Of a stretch of 64,000 nt of DNA, positions 9,301-22,300 are shown one piece after another. Within the stretch, counting starts at the first letter, position 1. Every line of letters starts with the position of its first letter. The stretch covers positions 30,013,501 through 30,077,500 of the forward strand of contig NC_092523.1 in the NCBI RefSeq assembly GCF_037038585.1, given 5' to 3'. Under the pieces are notes generated by a model. It searched no databases. It had not been told where the DNA came from and worked only from the letters and a program-made list of their open reading frames with translations. The stretch comes from Patagioenas fasciata. Taxonomy: Eukaryota > Chordata > Aves > Columbiformes > Columbidae. Position numbers and translations under genes: made by a program.

Positions 9301-11842
9301 GAATTAGAAACTGCAGCTTCGTGGAAAGAAACCACTCAGCTTTTGGGAACTCTATACATTTAGACACAGTAAAGAGCCTTACTCCTGATAAAGATTGTTT
9401 TGTTTTTCATAAAGGAATATATTCAGTATGTACCAAATCCCTTTACAATCCCTGTAATCTTTCAAAACCAGTAAGGAGAATAAACCTAATGTAGGCTAGA
9501 AGGAAACAGGACAGGAGACTTGGCGACATATTGGAAAAGTGGTTAGAAATCCTAAACGAACAAAATACGTACTCTATTTGCACAATGAGAAGGAAGTAAA
9601 AGTGCCAGGATTCTGTTTCAGGTACTATGCAAATTGAAAAAGAAGATTTTGTCCCCAAACCTGCATTTCTAGAGGCCTGATTGCTCACCAGAGTTTTACT
9701 TGAAAATCAAATAAGCCAGAAATTATTTCAGCTCCCTCTGCTGCTGCTCATTCTTGCATCTACATCAGCCTCTCCTTCTGCTGGCAAAAGCAATTATGAG
9801 GCCAAACTGGCCTGGGGAGCTTATTGCTTCCTGCTGCTGTTGGATCCATTTCAACTTGGATTAAGTCCCCAGTTCAGTTTCCCGCACAGCCAACACGAAC
9901 TCGTGCTGGCACAAAGGAGATGACAGAGACAGGGTAAGCAGTTCCCTACACATGGCAAATATACGGGTAACACACAAGAAATTTGGACAGGATGACATGG
10001 ATCAGTGACAGCAGCGCCTGAGCATCTCTCACTCTCTCTGGCCTGTCCCAGTCTTCTCCATCACTTTCACCAAAAAACCCCAAATCTATTCCAAGAATGA
10101 AAGTTTAAAGCATCTACTTCAAAGTTTTACTGATAATTTTTATTATATTATATGCATTAAAAGTTTTTGATAAAACATTTTGCCTTTTTAAAAAAATTAC
10201 GTAAAAATATACAGTCACAAATTGCTGCCAAAAATGCCTGTCATATTCCAGTCTTCTTAAGAAAAAAGGCAAATATTTTTGACAAAAATTGCAATAGAAA
10301 TATTCTAAAGATAGGTTTAAACACATCAAATTTCTAAAAATAATGCTGGGAACAAATCCTTTTCCCTCAGCCAAGAGTGACTGAGTTGCTGTAAAAAGTA
10401 AGGCCACATCACTTCAGGGCTTGAACTGTAAGTATATATTAATAATGTAGTTACATCAAAAAACACAACTAAACAGCAAATGTGGTAATGGAACATTAAG
10501 CATTATGGATGGACATGATTTATGCTCCTCAGCAGCCATGTTTCTAGCTGAGGTTACCAACAGAAGCCCCAGAATATATTGCAGAGTTCAAGAAGTCTGA
10601 AAGAAGGTCAGTCATACCAAAAAGAGAAGGCAGATTAAGGAAAAGAAAAATTGCTGGGAAATGTTTCTTGAACAATGTTCTGAATGGTCTCACACCTTCA
10701 GAGATTACACCACATTTTTCTATTTACAACATTTTCTATAGGATATAAAAGCATCCTAAGAACTTGCTGGTGCAGCTCCCTAGGTGAAAGGATGTTCTTG
10801 GGGACCAAATAGGAGAAGCAACTACCTTGTAAGAGCAGCATGTTGGGCCATGGAAGTTGTTCAGGAGATACCTTCCCCTCAGTTTTTTTGGCCTTGATAC
10901 CTTGTTGGTGATCTGGCTTTAGAGATCTCTTCATCAGACCGACAGTTCAAGGCCTTTACAACAGGGAAAACCTGGTTTAGGACCAGCCCCTTAGCCACCA
11001 CCCAAGGCAGCAAACTGGAGAAGTTCATGGGGATACAGAATTTAAAAAAAACCAACCAAACAAAAAAACCAAAGCAAACACAAAACAAACAAAAAAAATC
11101 CTGAAGAGATGGAAAAACTATTTAAAGGATACATTAAAATACATTAGCAAATAGACAGAATACCTTTTTAAGATGCATTGCTTTTTCAATACAGAATTGG
11201 AGTCCAGGTACTTCTTGTAGGATGAAACCCATGCTCCTTAGAACCAAATTTCTGTGGGTGACTCTGACTAATGGCACTATTTTTTGTTACACACCCGGAG
11301 ACGTGAAAAATCTGAGGTCTTAAGTACTGGTCCACTTACAGTGTTTTGATGTGGTTGAGGTGTTATGGTAAAAAAGACCACACAGATCCAGCTAGAGGAA
11401 CAGGGGGTATGTGGTGGACTGTGTCCAGATAACAGGAAAAAAATCTATATTTCCATAAAATTATTATAAAAATAAGAAGTGCTGTTATTAATTGAGAGGC
11501 CCTCACACAGTCAATAAAAGAAATTAGAAATTTAAGTGATGGTGTAAGTTAGAAATCAGGAATTGACAGGCTTAATATTAATACAGTCAGAAGACTTCGG
11601 AACATAGATCCGTGCAGAACAGACTGCTTTCTTACATACACTTTGTGCTCTAAGGAAAACTAAAATTGGGATTTTTATCTGATAAAAAATAGGAAAAGTG
11701 TTGTCTTGACAACTTTAATTCAGTTTAAATCTGTCCTCTCTTCTTTTGGTAACTTTAAAGGCATGAGAGCATTTTAAAACAAATAAAAGTATGTCTTCTG
11801 ACAGTTTGTACCAGTTTAATCGAAGTGCAATTAAACTGAATT
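9301..11842. other. Intergenic DNA, nothing recognised
   Basis: Flank of the provirus with no exon I can support. An A- and C-rich simple stretch built of CAAA-like units lies at 11043-11099. The open frame at 9681-9923 begins with a hydrophobic run that could mimic a signal peptide, but it resembles nothing I know. Confidence 0.55.
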
Positions 11843-12197
11843 TCACAGAATCACAGAATGTTAGGGATTGGAAGGGACCTCAAAAGATCACCTAGTCCAA
11901 TCCCCCTGCTGGAGCAGGAACACCTAGATGAGGTTACACAGGAAGGCGTCCAGGCAGGTTTTGAATGTCTCCAGAGAAGGAGACTCCACAACCTCCCTGG
12001 GCAGCCTGTTCCAGTGCTCTGTCACCCTCACTGTCAAGAAGCTTCTGTAACCTCTTGTGTTCCAGTTTGTACCCATTTCCCCTTGTCCTGTCATTGGTTG
12101 TCACCGAGAAGAGCCTGGCTCCATCCTCGTGACACTCACCCTTTACATATTTATAAACATTAATGGAGTCACCCCTCAGTATCCTCTTCTCCAAGCT
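11843..12197 (-). mobile_element. CR1 LINE fragment, antisense, 3' end
   Basis: The plus strand begins with the inverted CR1 tail (cacagaatcacagaat) and continues with sequence typical of bird CR1 3' ends: a ggaagggacctcaaaa block, then tttgaatgtctccagagaagg, then a gggcagcctgttccagtgctctg block. The element is read on the minus strand and is 5'-truncated at about 12197. CR1 is the dominant non-LTR retrotransposon of birds and usually leaves short 5'-truncated copies. Boundaries are by eye. Confidence 0.9.
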
Positions 12198-14545
12198 AAT
12201 TTCAATTCAGTTCAATGTGACTGATATTTGTAAACCGGACCTAATATATCCATTTTCATTTGTTTGCAATCCGCTAGCATCATTGTTTAAATTACTAATG
12301 AACATGCCCCTGGGTGTCATGCATGAAGCTTCAGATCGTGGCTGTTGTGTGCTTTAATTTATATCTGAAAGGCAAGTATCATGATATTGACACAAAGGAA
12401 AAAAAAGTATAAATGTAAAGAAGTAATTGTGACAAGAAACAGGTATACTAGTTATGCGTAAGATAAAATTAAGATGCACTAAAATAAATCTCTTTAGTTT
12501 TCCGTTATACTTCTCTTTTGTGTTTCTGTTATTGTATTTATCATTTAATCAATGCGGGCTTCACTACCTTGCCTTTTATCTCCATTTTCCAAATCAAACA
12601 TATTTCTCATGAAATCAAAACTCATTTTAATGACACAAGTGAATTTCTTCACAACATCTCTATGGTAGGGACACGGTTAATTTAGATGTTAATTTGGCTC
12701 ACTGGAAAAGAATATTTATCATCACTCTGCAGTTGTCTGTTCATTATGACCTGATGCAAAACTCAAAAGTCAACTGAAGGACTTCAATTAATGTCAGTAG
12801 AGTTTAGATCTGATTGTCAATGAACAAGATAAACAAGCAAAATAAAATCTGAAGAAAATGAACAAAGTCATATAGATATCTTATCTATAACAGATGGCAT
12901 GTTATAGCCAGGTATTTTTATCTGTTTGTCATCAGATATGTCATCATTTTATCTGTTTGTCATCAGATATGTACAGAAACTTCTACCTTAGAAGTATTTT
13001 TCATATAGTAAATCTGCAAGAATATGATTGAAATAATGTAAGAAAAAAATTAAAGCTGTAGCTCTGGAGAAAAGTGTAGAGTAAGAAACAAAGTATCGGT
13101 AAATCTGATGGTAGCAAAGCTGGTGTCAGGATTCTGGGATGTGTTAATCAGTGTAAATGTTGGTCATTCATAGGTGACAATACTGCAAAATCATAAGGAC
13201 ATATCTTTCACAGAATTTACTTACCTGAAGATATAAATGGTTACTTAGCAGAATTTTCAAAATGCATATTTAAACCTCAAGTACTTTTACAAACTTTATT
13301 CCCAGGTTTGTGTGTCAAAAGCCTTTGGAAAGTCAAGATCATGCTATCCATGTGTCTATTGACCCCTCCAAGGAAGCCAAAGCATTCCATGGGGTAGGAC
13401 TTAGCTTTAGAAAAGCCACACTGATTCTTCTCCACTATATCATATTTACCCGTTATCCTTAGAGTTTCTTAAAAAAAAATACATTCTTTGGATTTATACA
13501 TACTCTACACATACACGTGGACTTCTGTAATATCTTATTAATTTTATATCATAAGCTAATTTAGACTGCAAGTTCATCAGGTCAGTATCTATCTCATACA
13601 CCAGTGAGGTCTTAACAAGTAAAAAATACAAATAATAATATAACATGAGAAATCACTGCAAATATCCTTTAAGCTAATTTTGTCTTTCTTAACTACTAGC
13701 AGATTAAAAAACATCCAGAAAGACTCAAATGCTTTTAATGACATATGAAACAGTCTAACACACCGTTGGTACACAAAAGCTACTAAAATTGTGCGAGGTT
13801 AATATCCTTGTAGTAATGAGAAGGAGGAGAAAGGTGGCCAATCTGCCGTGCACCTATCCATGCCATAAACTGTTCCAACTTCTCTAGACACACCAGTGGG
13901 GACACAGTGGCCAGTCTTTTCAGTGGGCCACATATTCTCTGGGGGATATGGCATCATGAAGACCCAGCATTGCATAGCCATCACTCACAGACTAGACATA
14001 CCCAGGAAGGGTTTGTAAGAAGTCAATAGTTTCAGAAAGAAGAACCATTTTACACTCAATTTTACAAAAGATGAAAGAGATACACAGTGTTAAAAGGCTG
14101 GTTAAAGATACAAGTATAATGTCAGGATTCAAATTTGGAAGTTCCTGGCCATCCAGGGCCTTTTCAGTTTCTTTTGCTGATTTTCTGCCTTATTTCACTC
14201 ATGATCACTGTTCTTTGTATGCTTTTACCTTTAGCACAAAATTACACTGCGCCCTGATTGATCTGACACAATCAAATACATGTTTAACTCTGTTGCCCTT
14301 CACAGCTTTTATACGAACGCACCTAAGTGAGAGAGATGACTTACTTACACAAGACAGGCTTTGTTTGCGAAGATGCTGCAATCTAAACGTGGCTCAGTTC
14401 GAACCTTGCTGGTGAAAACTTGCATGTGGTCATTCACTCTCACATTGAAAGAGGATCTATTCCAGATGGGAGAGTGTATTCATGCTCACCAGGAGACCGC
14501 CCTACATTGAGGAGGTAGTGATCCACATGACAGCTAACCTGAGTA
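12198..14545. other. Intergenic AT-rich DNA
   Basis: No gene is recognised. The only structure I note is a short direct repeat: 26 bp at 12916-12941 recurs at 12947-12972 (period 31). Confidence 0.55.
12916..12972. repeat. Short tandem duplication, period 31 bp
   Basis: The segment beginning ttttatctgtttgtcatcag at 12916 recurs at 12947 and is identical over 26 bp. Two copies only. Confidence 0.9.
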
Positions 14546-14798
14546 GAACGGAACGGAACGGAACGGAACGGAACGGAACAGAGTAGAATAGAATAGAATA
14601 GAATAGAATAGAATAGAATAGAATAGAATAGAATAGAATAGAATAGAATAGAATAGAGTAGAGTAGAGTAGAGTAGAGTAGAGTAGAGTAGAATAGAATA
14701 GAATAGAATAGAATAGAATAGAATAGAATAGAATAGAATAGAATAGAATAGAATAGAATAGAATAGAATAGAATAGGAATAGGAATAGAATAGAATAA
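14546..14798. repeat. Composite pentanucleotide microsatellite (GAAYR / GAGTA variants)
   Basis: About 50 uninterrupted 5-bp units show blocks of variants in the plus strand: six GAACG, one GAACA, one GAGTA, a run of GAATA, seven GAGTA (14656-14690), then a second GAATA run ending in slightly irregular GGAATA units. On the minus strand the unit is TATTC. It lies exactly at the 3' end of the adjacent antisense CR1 copy, whose tail normally consists of ATTCTATG units, so it probably grew from that tail. Confidence 0.95.
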
Positions 14799-16310
14799 TT
14801 TTTGGTGGAAAGGACCTACAACAATAATATAACCCAACTGCCTGACCAGTTCAGGACTGATGAGAAGTTAAAGTACATTATAAGGACTTTGTCCAGATGC
14901 CCCTTAAACACTGACAGGCTTGGAGCATTGACCATCTCTCTAGGAAGCCTGTTCCAGCATTTGAACACTCTCTTGGTCAAGAAAAGCTTGCTAATGTCCA
15001 GTCTAAACCTCCCCTGGCACACCTTGGAACCATTCCCATGTGTCCCACCACTGAATATCAGGGAGAAGAGATGAACAACCTATCTCTCCATGTCCCCTTC
15101 CCAGGAAGCTGTAGAGAGCCATGAGGTCACCCCTCAGACTCCTTTTCTCCAAACTAGACAGGCTCAAAGTTCTCAGCCATTCCTCACAGGACATGCCTTC
15201 CAGCCCTTTCACCAGCTTTGTTGCCCTTGTCTGGACACATTCAAGGACCTTCATGTCCTTCTTAAATTTTGGGGCCCAGAACTTCACATAATACTTGAGG
15301 TGAGGCCACACTAACACTAAATACAAAGAGATAATCACCTCTTTTGACTGGCTGGCCATGCTGTGTTTGATGCCCCCAGGATGCAGCTTGCCCCCTTGGC
15401 TGCCAGGACACACACTGCTGATTCACATGGAGCTGCTGTCGATCAGCACCTCCAAATGCCTTCTGCAGGGCTCCTCTCCAGCCATTCCTTGCTCCATTTA
15501 TAGTTGTGTCCAGCATTACTCTGTCCTAGATGCAGGATCCAGCATTTGAACTTGTTAAATTACATTCCATTAATCATAGTCCAATTCTCCAATCTGTCTA
15601 GATCCCTCTGCAAGGCCTCTTGTCCCATCACAGAGTCAACTGCATCTCCCAGCCTGGTATCATCAGCAAACTTGCTTATGGTGCATTCAACTCCTGCATC
15701 CAGATTGTTGATAAATATTAATACGTTGAACAAGACTGCCCCTAGAACTGAACCCTGAGGAACACTGCTGATGACTGGTCACCAGCCAGACATAGCCCCA
15801 TTCACAATCCTTCGAGCTCTGCGCTTCAGACAGTGAACCTGCTCACTCCACAGGTGGACAAGTTGTTTGGAAAGATGCTGTGAGGGACAGTATCAAAAGC
15901 CTCGCTAAAATCCAGAAAAGCTACATTCACTGCCTCCCCTTCATCCACTTATCATAGAAGGTGTCAAATTAGTTAAACAGGACTTTCCCTTTGTGAACCC
16001 ATGCCAACTGTGCCTGAAGATTATTCTTTAAATGACTTGCTGTAGTACTCAGTATGATCTTTTCCATAATTTTTTGAGGTTCTGAGGTTAAATTTACAGG
16101 TCTGCGTACCCTGGGTCTTCCCTCACACCCTTTTTTAGATTGAAATAACATTGGCCAGCTTCCAGTTAGCAGAGACCTCCTCAGACTTCCAAGGCCTTTG
16201 ACAGATGATTGGTGACACCATAACATCCACTAACTCTTTAAGAACTCTGGGATTAATGCCATTAGGCCCCACAGGCTAGTGAACATTCAGCTGATTCAGC
16301 CAGTCTTTTA
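14799..16310 (-). mobile_element. CR1 LINE, long antisense copy with RT remnants
   Basis: About 1.5 kb is read on the minus strand. The 3' part (14799-15100) has standard CR1 features such as the gcctgttccagcatttgaac block. The frame 15003-15413 encodes CR1 RT C-terminal sequence such as LEKRSLRGDLMALYSFL. Farther 5' (plus-strand 15880-15950), conceptual translation gives LDFSEAFDTVPHS, the conserved RT motif of CR1/LINE elements. Frames are broken by several stops, so the copy is dead. The 5' limit near 16310 is uncertain; similarity to CR1 fades between 16310 and 16400. Confidence 0.9.
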
Positions 16311-19300
16311 CAATTTCAGCATTCAAGTAGGTAGTTAACCTGCTGCATGTCCAGAGCGACCTTCAGGATGGGCTCTGATGCCCATGTCCCTTGACTTTAG
16401 AACAACCTCAGCCCCCTCATTGCAACAGTGGAGCCCACAGGCAGCTCCCACTTTGTTCCAGCAACTACACCGCCTGCACGGCCTTGCCTTTATCTAAAAG
16501 TGCAGGAAGAAGTTCTCACATGAACACCCTTTATGAACAGAGTTTCTAAAGAAACCATAAATGGAGTGTTATGCTGCCTTCAGAAGCAACTTCACAGGTT
16601 TTGAAAGACCCCTCAAGCCCTTCACAATTTTCGCTTCTCCAGTTATGATCTTCCTCAAAGACAACCTAGCCTAGAGGTGAAAGCACCACACTGAGTAATT
16701 AAAGAACAAAAACTGAGAAACAAAGCCTAAATTTTAAAAACATGTGGAAGCCCCGTATTTACCTCTGCCAGGGACAGCCAGTGTGCCCAGCAGCAGGGCA
16801 TGCCTTTAGTAAGAAAGGAACCTGTACTTTAAAAATGTGCCATCAGATCTATTAGGGAAAGCATCAATAATTAAAATTAATGCCTGGAAACTGGCATCAG
16901 CTACGGGCATGATGACTCAACCTCTTGGAGATCCATTCATTACATTCAACTACAAAAGCTAGAAGTCATAAAAAATGCATGAATAAATTCTTTAAGTATT
17001 AACATGCTACTTCTTTAAATGTTTGTTCTGACCCAGGTGGCACTGCTCTGACTTTCTTTGCAGCTTCTTTTCACTTAAATGACCTTAGATTATTGCAGCT
17101 GTCTCTCAAGATTAAACAAATTACACTCTTAAAAATGCATTATGGAAGTTTCCTAATTTGTAAGAAAGAAAATGCTCTCTGGCATCCTCTCTTCAGACTC
17201 ATTACAACATGTTAGGTTTCACAGCAAAGGTTATAACCTTAAATTTAGATGTTTTCAGCTAAATATGCCATTTGATAAAATCACTTCTGGGCTGGGAAAA
17301 ATTAAGTAAAAGCAGCTTCAGAACTACAGAAGAGACCCCTATTTTGTATCTCAAATCCTCACCAAGGCAAAGCAGGTACATACAGTTCCACTGCATCTAC
17401 TTTGGTCAGAAGTGGAGGTACTCAAGTATCTTCCACATTAAAACAATCACAGTAGTAAATAAAAACAACTTGATGGACATTTGGCCATTTCTTATTTCAT
17501 AGAGTGAAAACTCTATTTGTCTTCTGATTTTGGGGCTAAAGTTCCTAGATTGTATCCATTTCCTATTTTGCTTAAGTTGTTTTTTCTAGGGTAATTTATT
17601 TAAAGATTCCTCATCATTGGGTGTTTCTTTTCCTCCCCAATAGGGTTTGGTTGTAGTTCATAAATAGAAGATTCATAGATTATCAGGAATAATTCCACAC
17701 TTCCTTCTGTGCTTAAAACTTTTCTTTCCAGAGCAGGAGGAATCAGTAGCATTTTGCAGATAAAATAAGAGCCAGTTACCTGTCATTCTTTCTGAAAAAG
17801 TTTATCTTTAAAAAACCCCAAACCTTAACATCTGTGTAAAAAGTAACTGAAGTAGTTACAGCTGTATTATATTATTTAGTCCATGGTAGAAAGAGAAATT
17901 TGGAGACTACAGGAAGTAAACCTTTGATTTTAGAAGGCATGTAATGAAAATTTCACTTTGAAAATCATCAATGTGTTTAAATACTGCTACCAAGTTTCCA
18001 AAAGATCAGTACTTCAGCTCACATACTGTTGTTGTTTTCCTAGGCTTTATGGACCACCCGTATCTTATGCATCTCAAGTGCAGATTTGGCCATTATTGGC
18101 CATTGGCCATTATCCTCACAGCTAAATGCTCTAGCACCTTTTTGTTATCCCTTAGTACATCAATTAATCAATCACTGCCAGTATACTGCAGTAAACAGAC
18201 TTTTTTTTCAAGTATGCATACAATGAGTTGGATTTTTGAAACCCTTTTACATCCTTCTCTGCAAAATTATGGACTTGAATCCTGTGATAGTTTGAGAAAA
18301 GCTTGGAACTCTCTGTTCCACTGAAATTAATGATGGTTGAAAAATACTGAGCACACCCCTCCCTCCCAGTCAGGTCCAGAAAGCAGCGCAGGGGGAATTC
18401 CTTCTCCACAAAAGAGGTAGCTGAGAATATAACCAAAAGGCTTCCTCTCATGACTTAACAATTCACTTCTTCTGGTAACAGCAGCAAGAATCTCACATCA
18501 GAGTTAATTTTGACAAAGGGAAACGAAGTAATGTGCTTTCTAACTCAAAACCTCTTGATGGAAGCGCATTACCGCAGCACTTCCAGCAAGTGGGGAACTG
18601 CGTAAAGTGCAGTTATGCTCAGAAAAGTGGCTGCGTAGGAATGACACGTTCGTATCACACAATCCTGATCTTACATACTGGTGCTACATCACATGTATCT
18701 TATTAGTAAAAATGCAAAAGCATCGCGTTTTAACTCTATTGAGTACCAGGGAATGAATCCAGTTACAGAAGAATATAGAAGAGTCTTTTTTGAGTCAACC
18801 TGTTTATATTTCAAAATAAATTACAAACTCGTATTTTTTACCATAAGGTGTGTATGCCTGTAAGATACATACCTAGATGTTTATCATAATTATAACTGAC
18901 ATAACTGAATTGTGGACAGTTACAGCAACAACAACAAAAGTGATTTTATATCCAGACTTTCATGAGAACTTCCAAGAGTGACACTAAAAAACGGTGCATT
19001 TTCTTTTAGAAACTAAATTAAATGCTGATGTTTCTTATCAACACGAAAACTGAACAGCTAGAATTCCTTATGTAACCTATTATCTTATTACTAAACCAGT
19101 CAGTAGGTAAGTAGCATTCACCGCGTGTAAAGGTGACAGTGTTTCAAACAGCCCTTTCAAGTCAGAAATTAATCCAATAATTTTGAATCTTAGAGCAAAA
19201 CACTGTTTTGTAAGTATGATATTATCCAAAATGCAAATTCTTCCACTCCCTGGATGCAGCTTACTTTTCTGTTTCTGCATCTACTTGTTTCTTTCCCTCC

Positions 19301-22300
19301 CATACATGTTCACACACACACTCAAACTAACAGCACTGAAAAGTGTGAACTGTACTGCTGAGTACGATGAAGAGTGGAAATAGAAGAAAGATTGATGTAT
19401 TGAGAGACTATATGAACCATTACTTACTAGGAACATTATGAAGTCTCCCAATGTTAAAAAAAATCAATTATTTATACGGGATAATAACTCTTTTTGCCTA
19501 TAAATGCCCACTCAAACTTAAAATTTATTGATAAGACCAAGAAATAACACTCTGGGAAATCACACACAAAGTCCACATCAGCACCATTTCATCCATTGTC
19601 TCCATTAGTAGTTGATTATTATTCTTAGTGAAGAAAAGTCAATGAGTTATTTGTTCTCCCTCTCTCCATTCCTCTCTCCAATACTTACATACAGAACAAC
19701 ACCTCTTACACATAGTTTTTTAATAGGTTATTCCACAGCATAGGTGATTATGGTATCACATTTACTACTTTCACAGTTTTTGGAAGAACAAAAAACTGTA
19801 TTTCAATGTTGTGGCTAAGTTCTTTTTAAAAACAAAATACACAAAACCATGACCCTCATGAACCAACACACTTTGCTAAAACATACGGAATGTTTCCTTT
19901 GACATTTTCAAGTTGAGTTGCATTATTGCGGTGCAGCTTAGCCATTATTTGGATCTTGATTTATCTTCGCAAATTTTAAATATTGACTTCTATTTGCTTA
20001 GTATTGACAAAAGACTCTGATTAAAAATACTTAACCTTTTATACCCATCTAGAACCATTATTTGATTCCATTAAATAATTCTGTAAAGTCTCTCCTTGCT
20101 TTCCCATGTACATCATTACACACACCGATAACCAAAAGCACTTCTGGGCTACCACTGAATACCACAAAGTATCCTACAGATACGCTGCAGTGTTCTATTA
20201 GGGTCAATAAGTTCCCCCATTTCTCCATTCTCAACAGAGACGCATCAAGTTTCTTACTTCAAAGTTCCCTACAGAGAACATAATCAATTAACTCCAGTAC
20301 CTGGCACATCATGATATAAAAACTACTGCTTTCATTAGAACAGGAATACACTGGGTAATAGCTTTAGAAAACTACTTAGAGAGACTTCTAGCCTCAGGGA
20401 CTCATCCTTTGAAAGAAGATTGTGTCACTTAAAAAGACCTTCAGTAAGAAGTTTAGAAATACAAAAAGAATCCCAGAACAGGCAATAAAAAATGTTCATT
20501 ATTTGTACTCTTAAAAAAAAATCAGCTTTATCTCTAAAAAGACTTCTATGTCAAATTGTAGTGTAGCTGCCACAAAAATTAGATCATGTCTGCTGTAACA
20601 TCAGTCATTTCTGTACCACCACATCCAAAACATTTCCTCCATACACAAAATCTACCCCAGCTTGCTGTTTCCTCCTGCACAGATGTTCTTTCTCCAGGTC
20701 TAGAAGAAATATGGCTGTCCCAGGGACAGCAATGTCATCTCCATGACTTTTTTCATTTACCAATATAACATAAGCAATGAAAACCAAGATCATCAGACAT
20801 CACTCATCAACATTCATCATCAATATACATCAATTTTCAGTCTCTGAATTTTCCAAACAGTATTAAATAACATTCACCCATCGCACATTCTTGCCTTAAA
20901 ATAATGGTTCCAACTTCACACCTAAAAGACACATATATAAAATCAAAAATCTAAACATGATGCAATGTCATCAGTAATTATAAAATGTTGGTAGCAAAAT
21001 GTGGACATCAGAACATTTCTTAGAAAATTAAGCATAAGATTCCCTAACTGGCACTTTATGAAGTATTATATGGCTAGCAAGACTATTTTTAGATCATACT
21101 AGGAGTCAGAACAACCCACAAGGTTACTGACATAGGTATCTCTCCTGTACAATCACTATCAAATCAACACCAAAAAACCTGATTCGTAACTAGCATGCAC
21201 GTTTACTTCAGCAGTTCTCTAAAACATCAGTCATGCTTGTACATTAGATACATAAATATCGATTTTTGCACAAAAACTTTGCATACAGCATTCTGAAAGT
21301 CTGAGTGTTTTGGTCTTTCAAAGACCTTAAAAGGGAATAGCAGAAGTAATTGCAAAATTCATTTACACTGTCTTGAGACATGTCATATCTGCAGGCCATT
21401 CCTTCAGAAAAAGGGGCCAATTTTTCAGCCTACTGGGTCCCCAAAACCAAGGAGGCACTGCAGTTATCCAAAGCAGTTTGACCCTGCAGCACTTCCCTTT
21501 GACCTCAGTAGACAGGTATATATGCACCTTTTAAAAATGCATACCTATATGCTTATTTTCATAAGAAATCCTAGAGTGGTAGAAATAGGCTGATTCACTA
21601 ACATTGGTTACATGATTTTATGTGCTCATGATTAAAGAAATACTAACAACTGCCATTTGTTAATAGCTGGTGGAGTTCGGGTTGCTCAGCAATCCAGTTG
21701 GGATCCATTTGGTGCGGCACAGAGTGGACATACGAAATTACTTGACTGCACCAAGATCAGGCATATGCTCCCCACAGTACCTTGGGTCATGAATGCTATT
21801 CAAAATATTAAATATAATGAATCTAACAGTCTCATACTGCCAGCCCAGTCTCATACAGCCTTCATCTATCCTCACCACAGCTTAGACATAAGTGTGTTCC
21901 AGAGTGAAGAGCTCTCAATCTGTTCTACTAAAGAAAGCAAAAGAAGGAAGGTAGAATCTTCTTTTATGATCCAAAGTAAAGTTTCCATGTTTCTTGGTGG
22001 AATTAAGTGATTCAGCCATCTACTTCATCAAAATTTACCACAGTGGATTAAGAAACCTTAGAGCAGTCAATCAGTCCATTCCTAATGTGGGTAGGTTCTT
22101 TCTGCTGCAAAACCACTACACTTCATCTCTGCATGGCTTATCTCTACAGTGAAGCTAATCAACATAAAATTAGGAAATGAATGTAAAGTAAAGCTGCTAT
22201 TCCTTATTTCATGTGCAAACATCCCATTTCAAATTACTTTGGCTTAATCTACTCTAAGGTATATGATCCCAAAATGCAAGAGAAAGGAGAATGGTACAGC

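Noticed and set aside
9681-9923. 80-codon frame with a signal-peptide-like start
   Set aside because: Leucine-rich start but no known family and no exon signals. Likely chance.
14502-14837. Minus-strand frame encoding a repeated Ile-Leu-Phe-Tyr-Ser pattern
   Set aside because: It is the direct translation of the pentanucleotide microsatellite.
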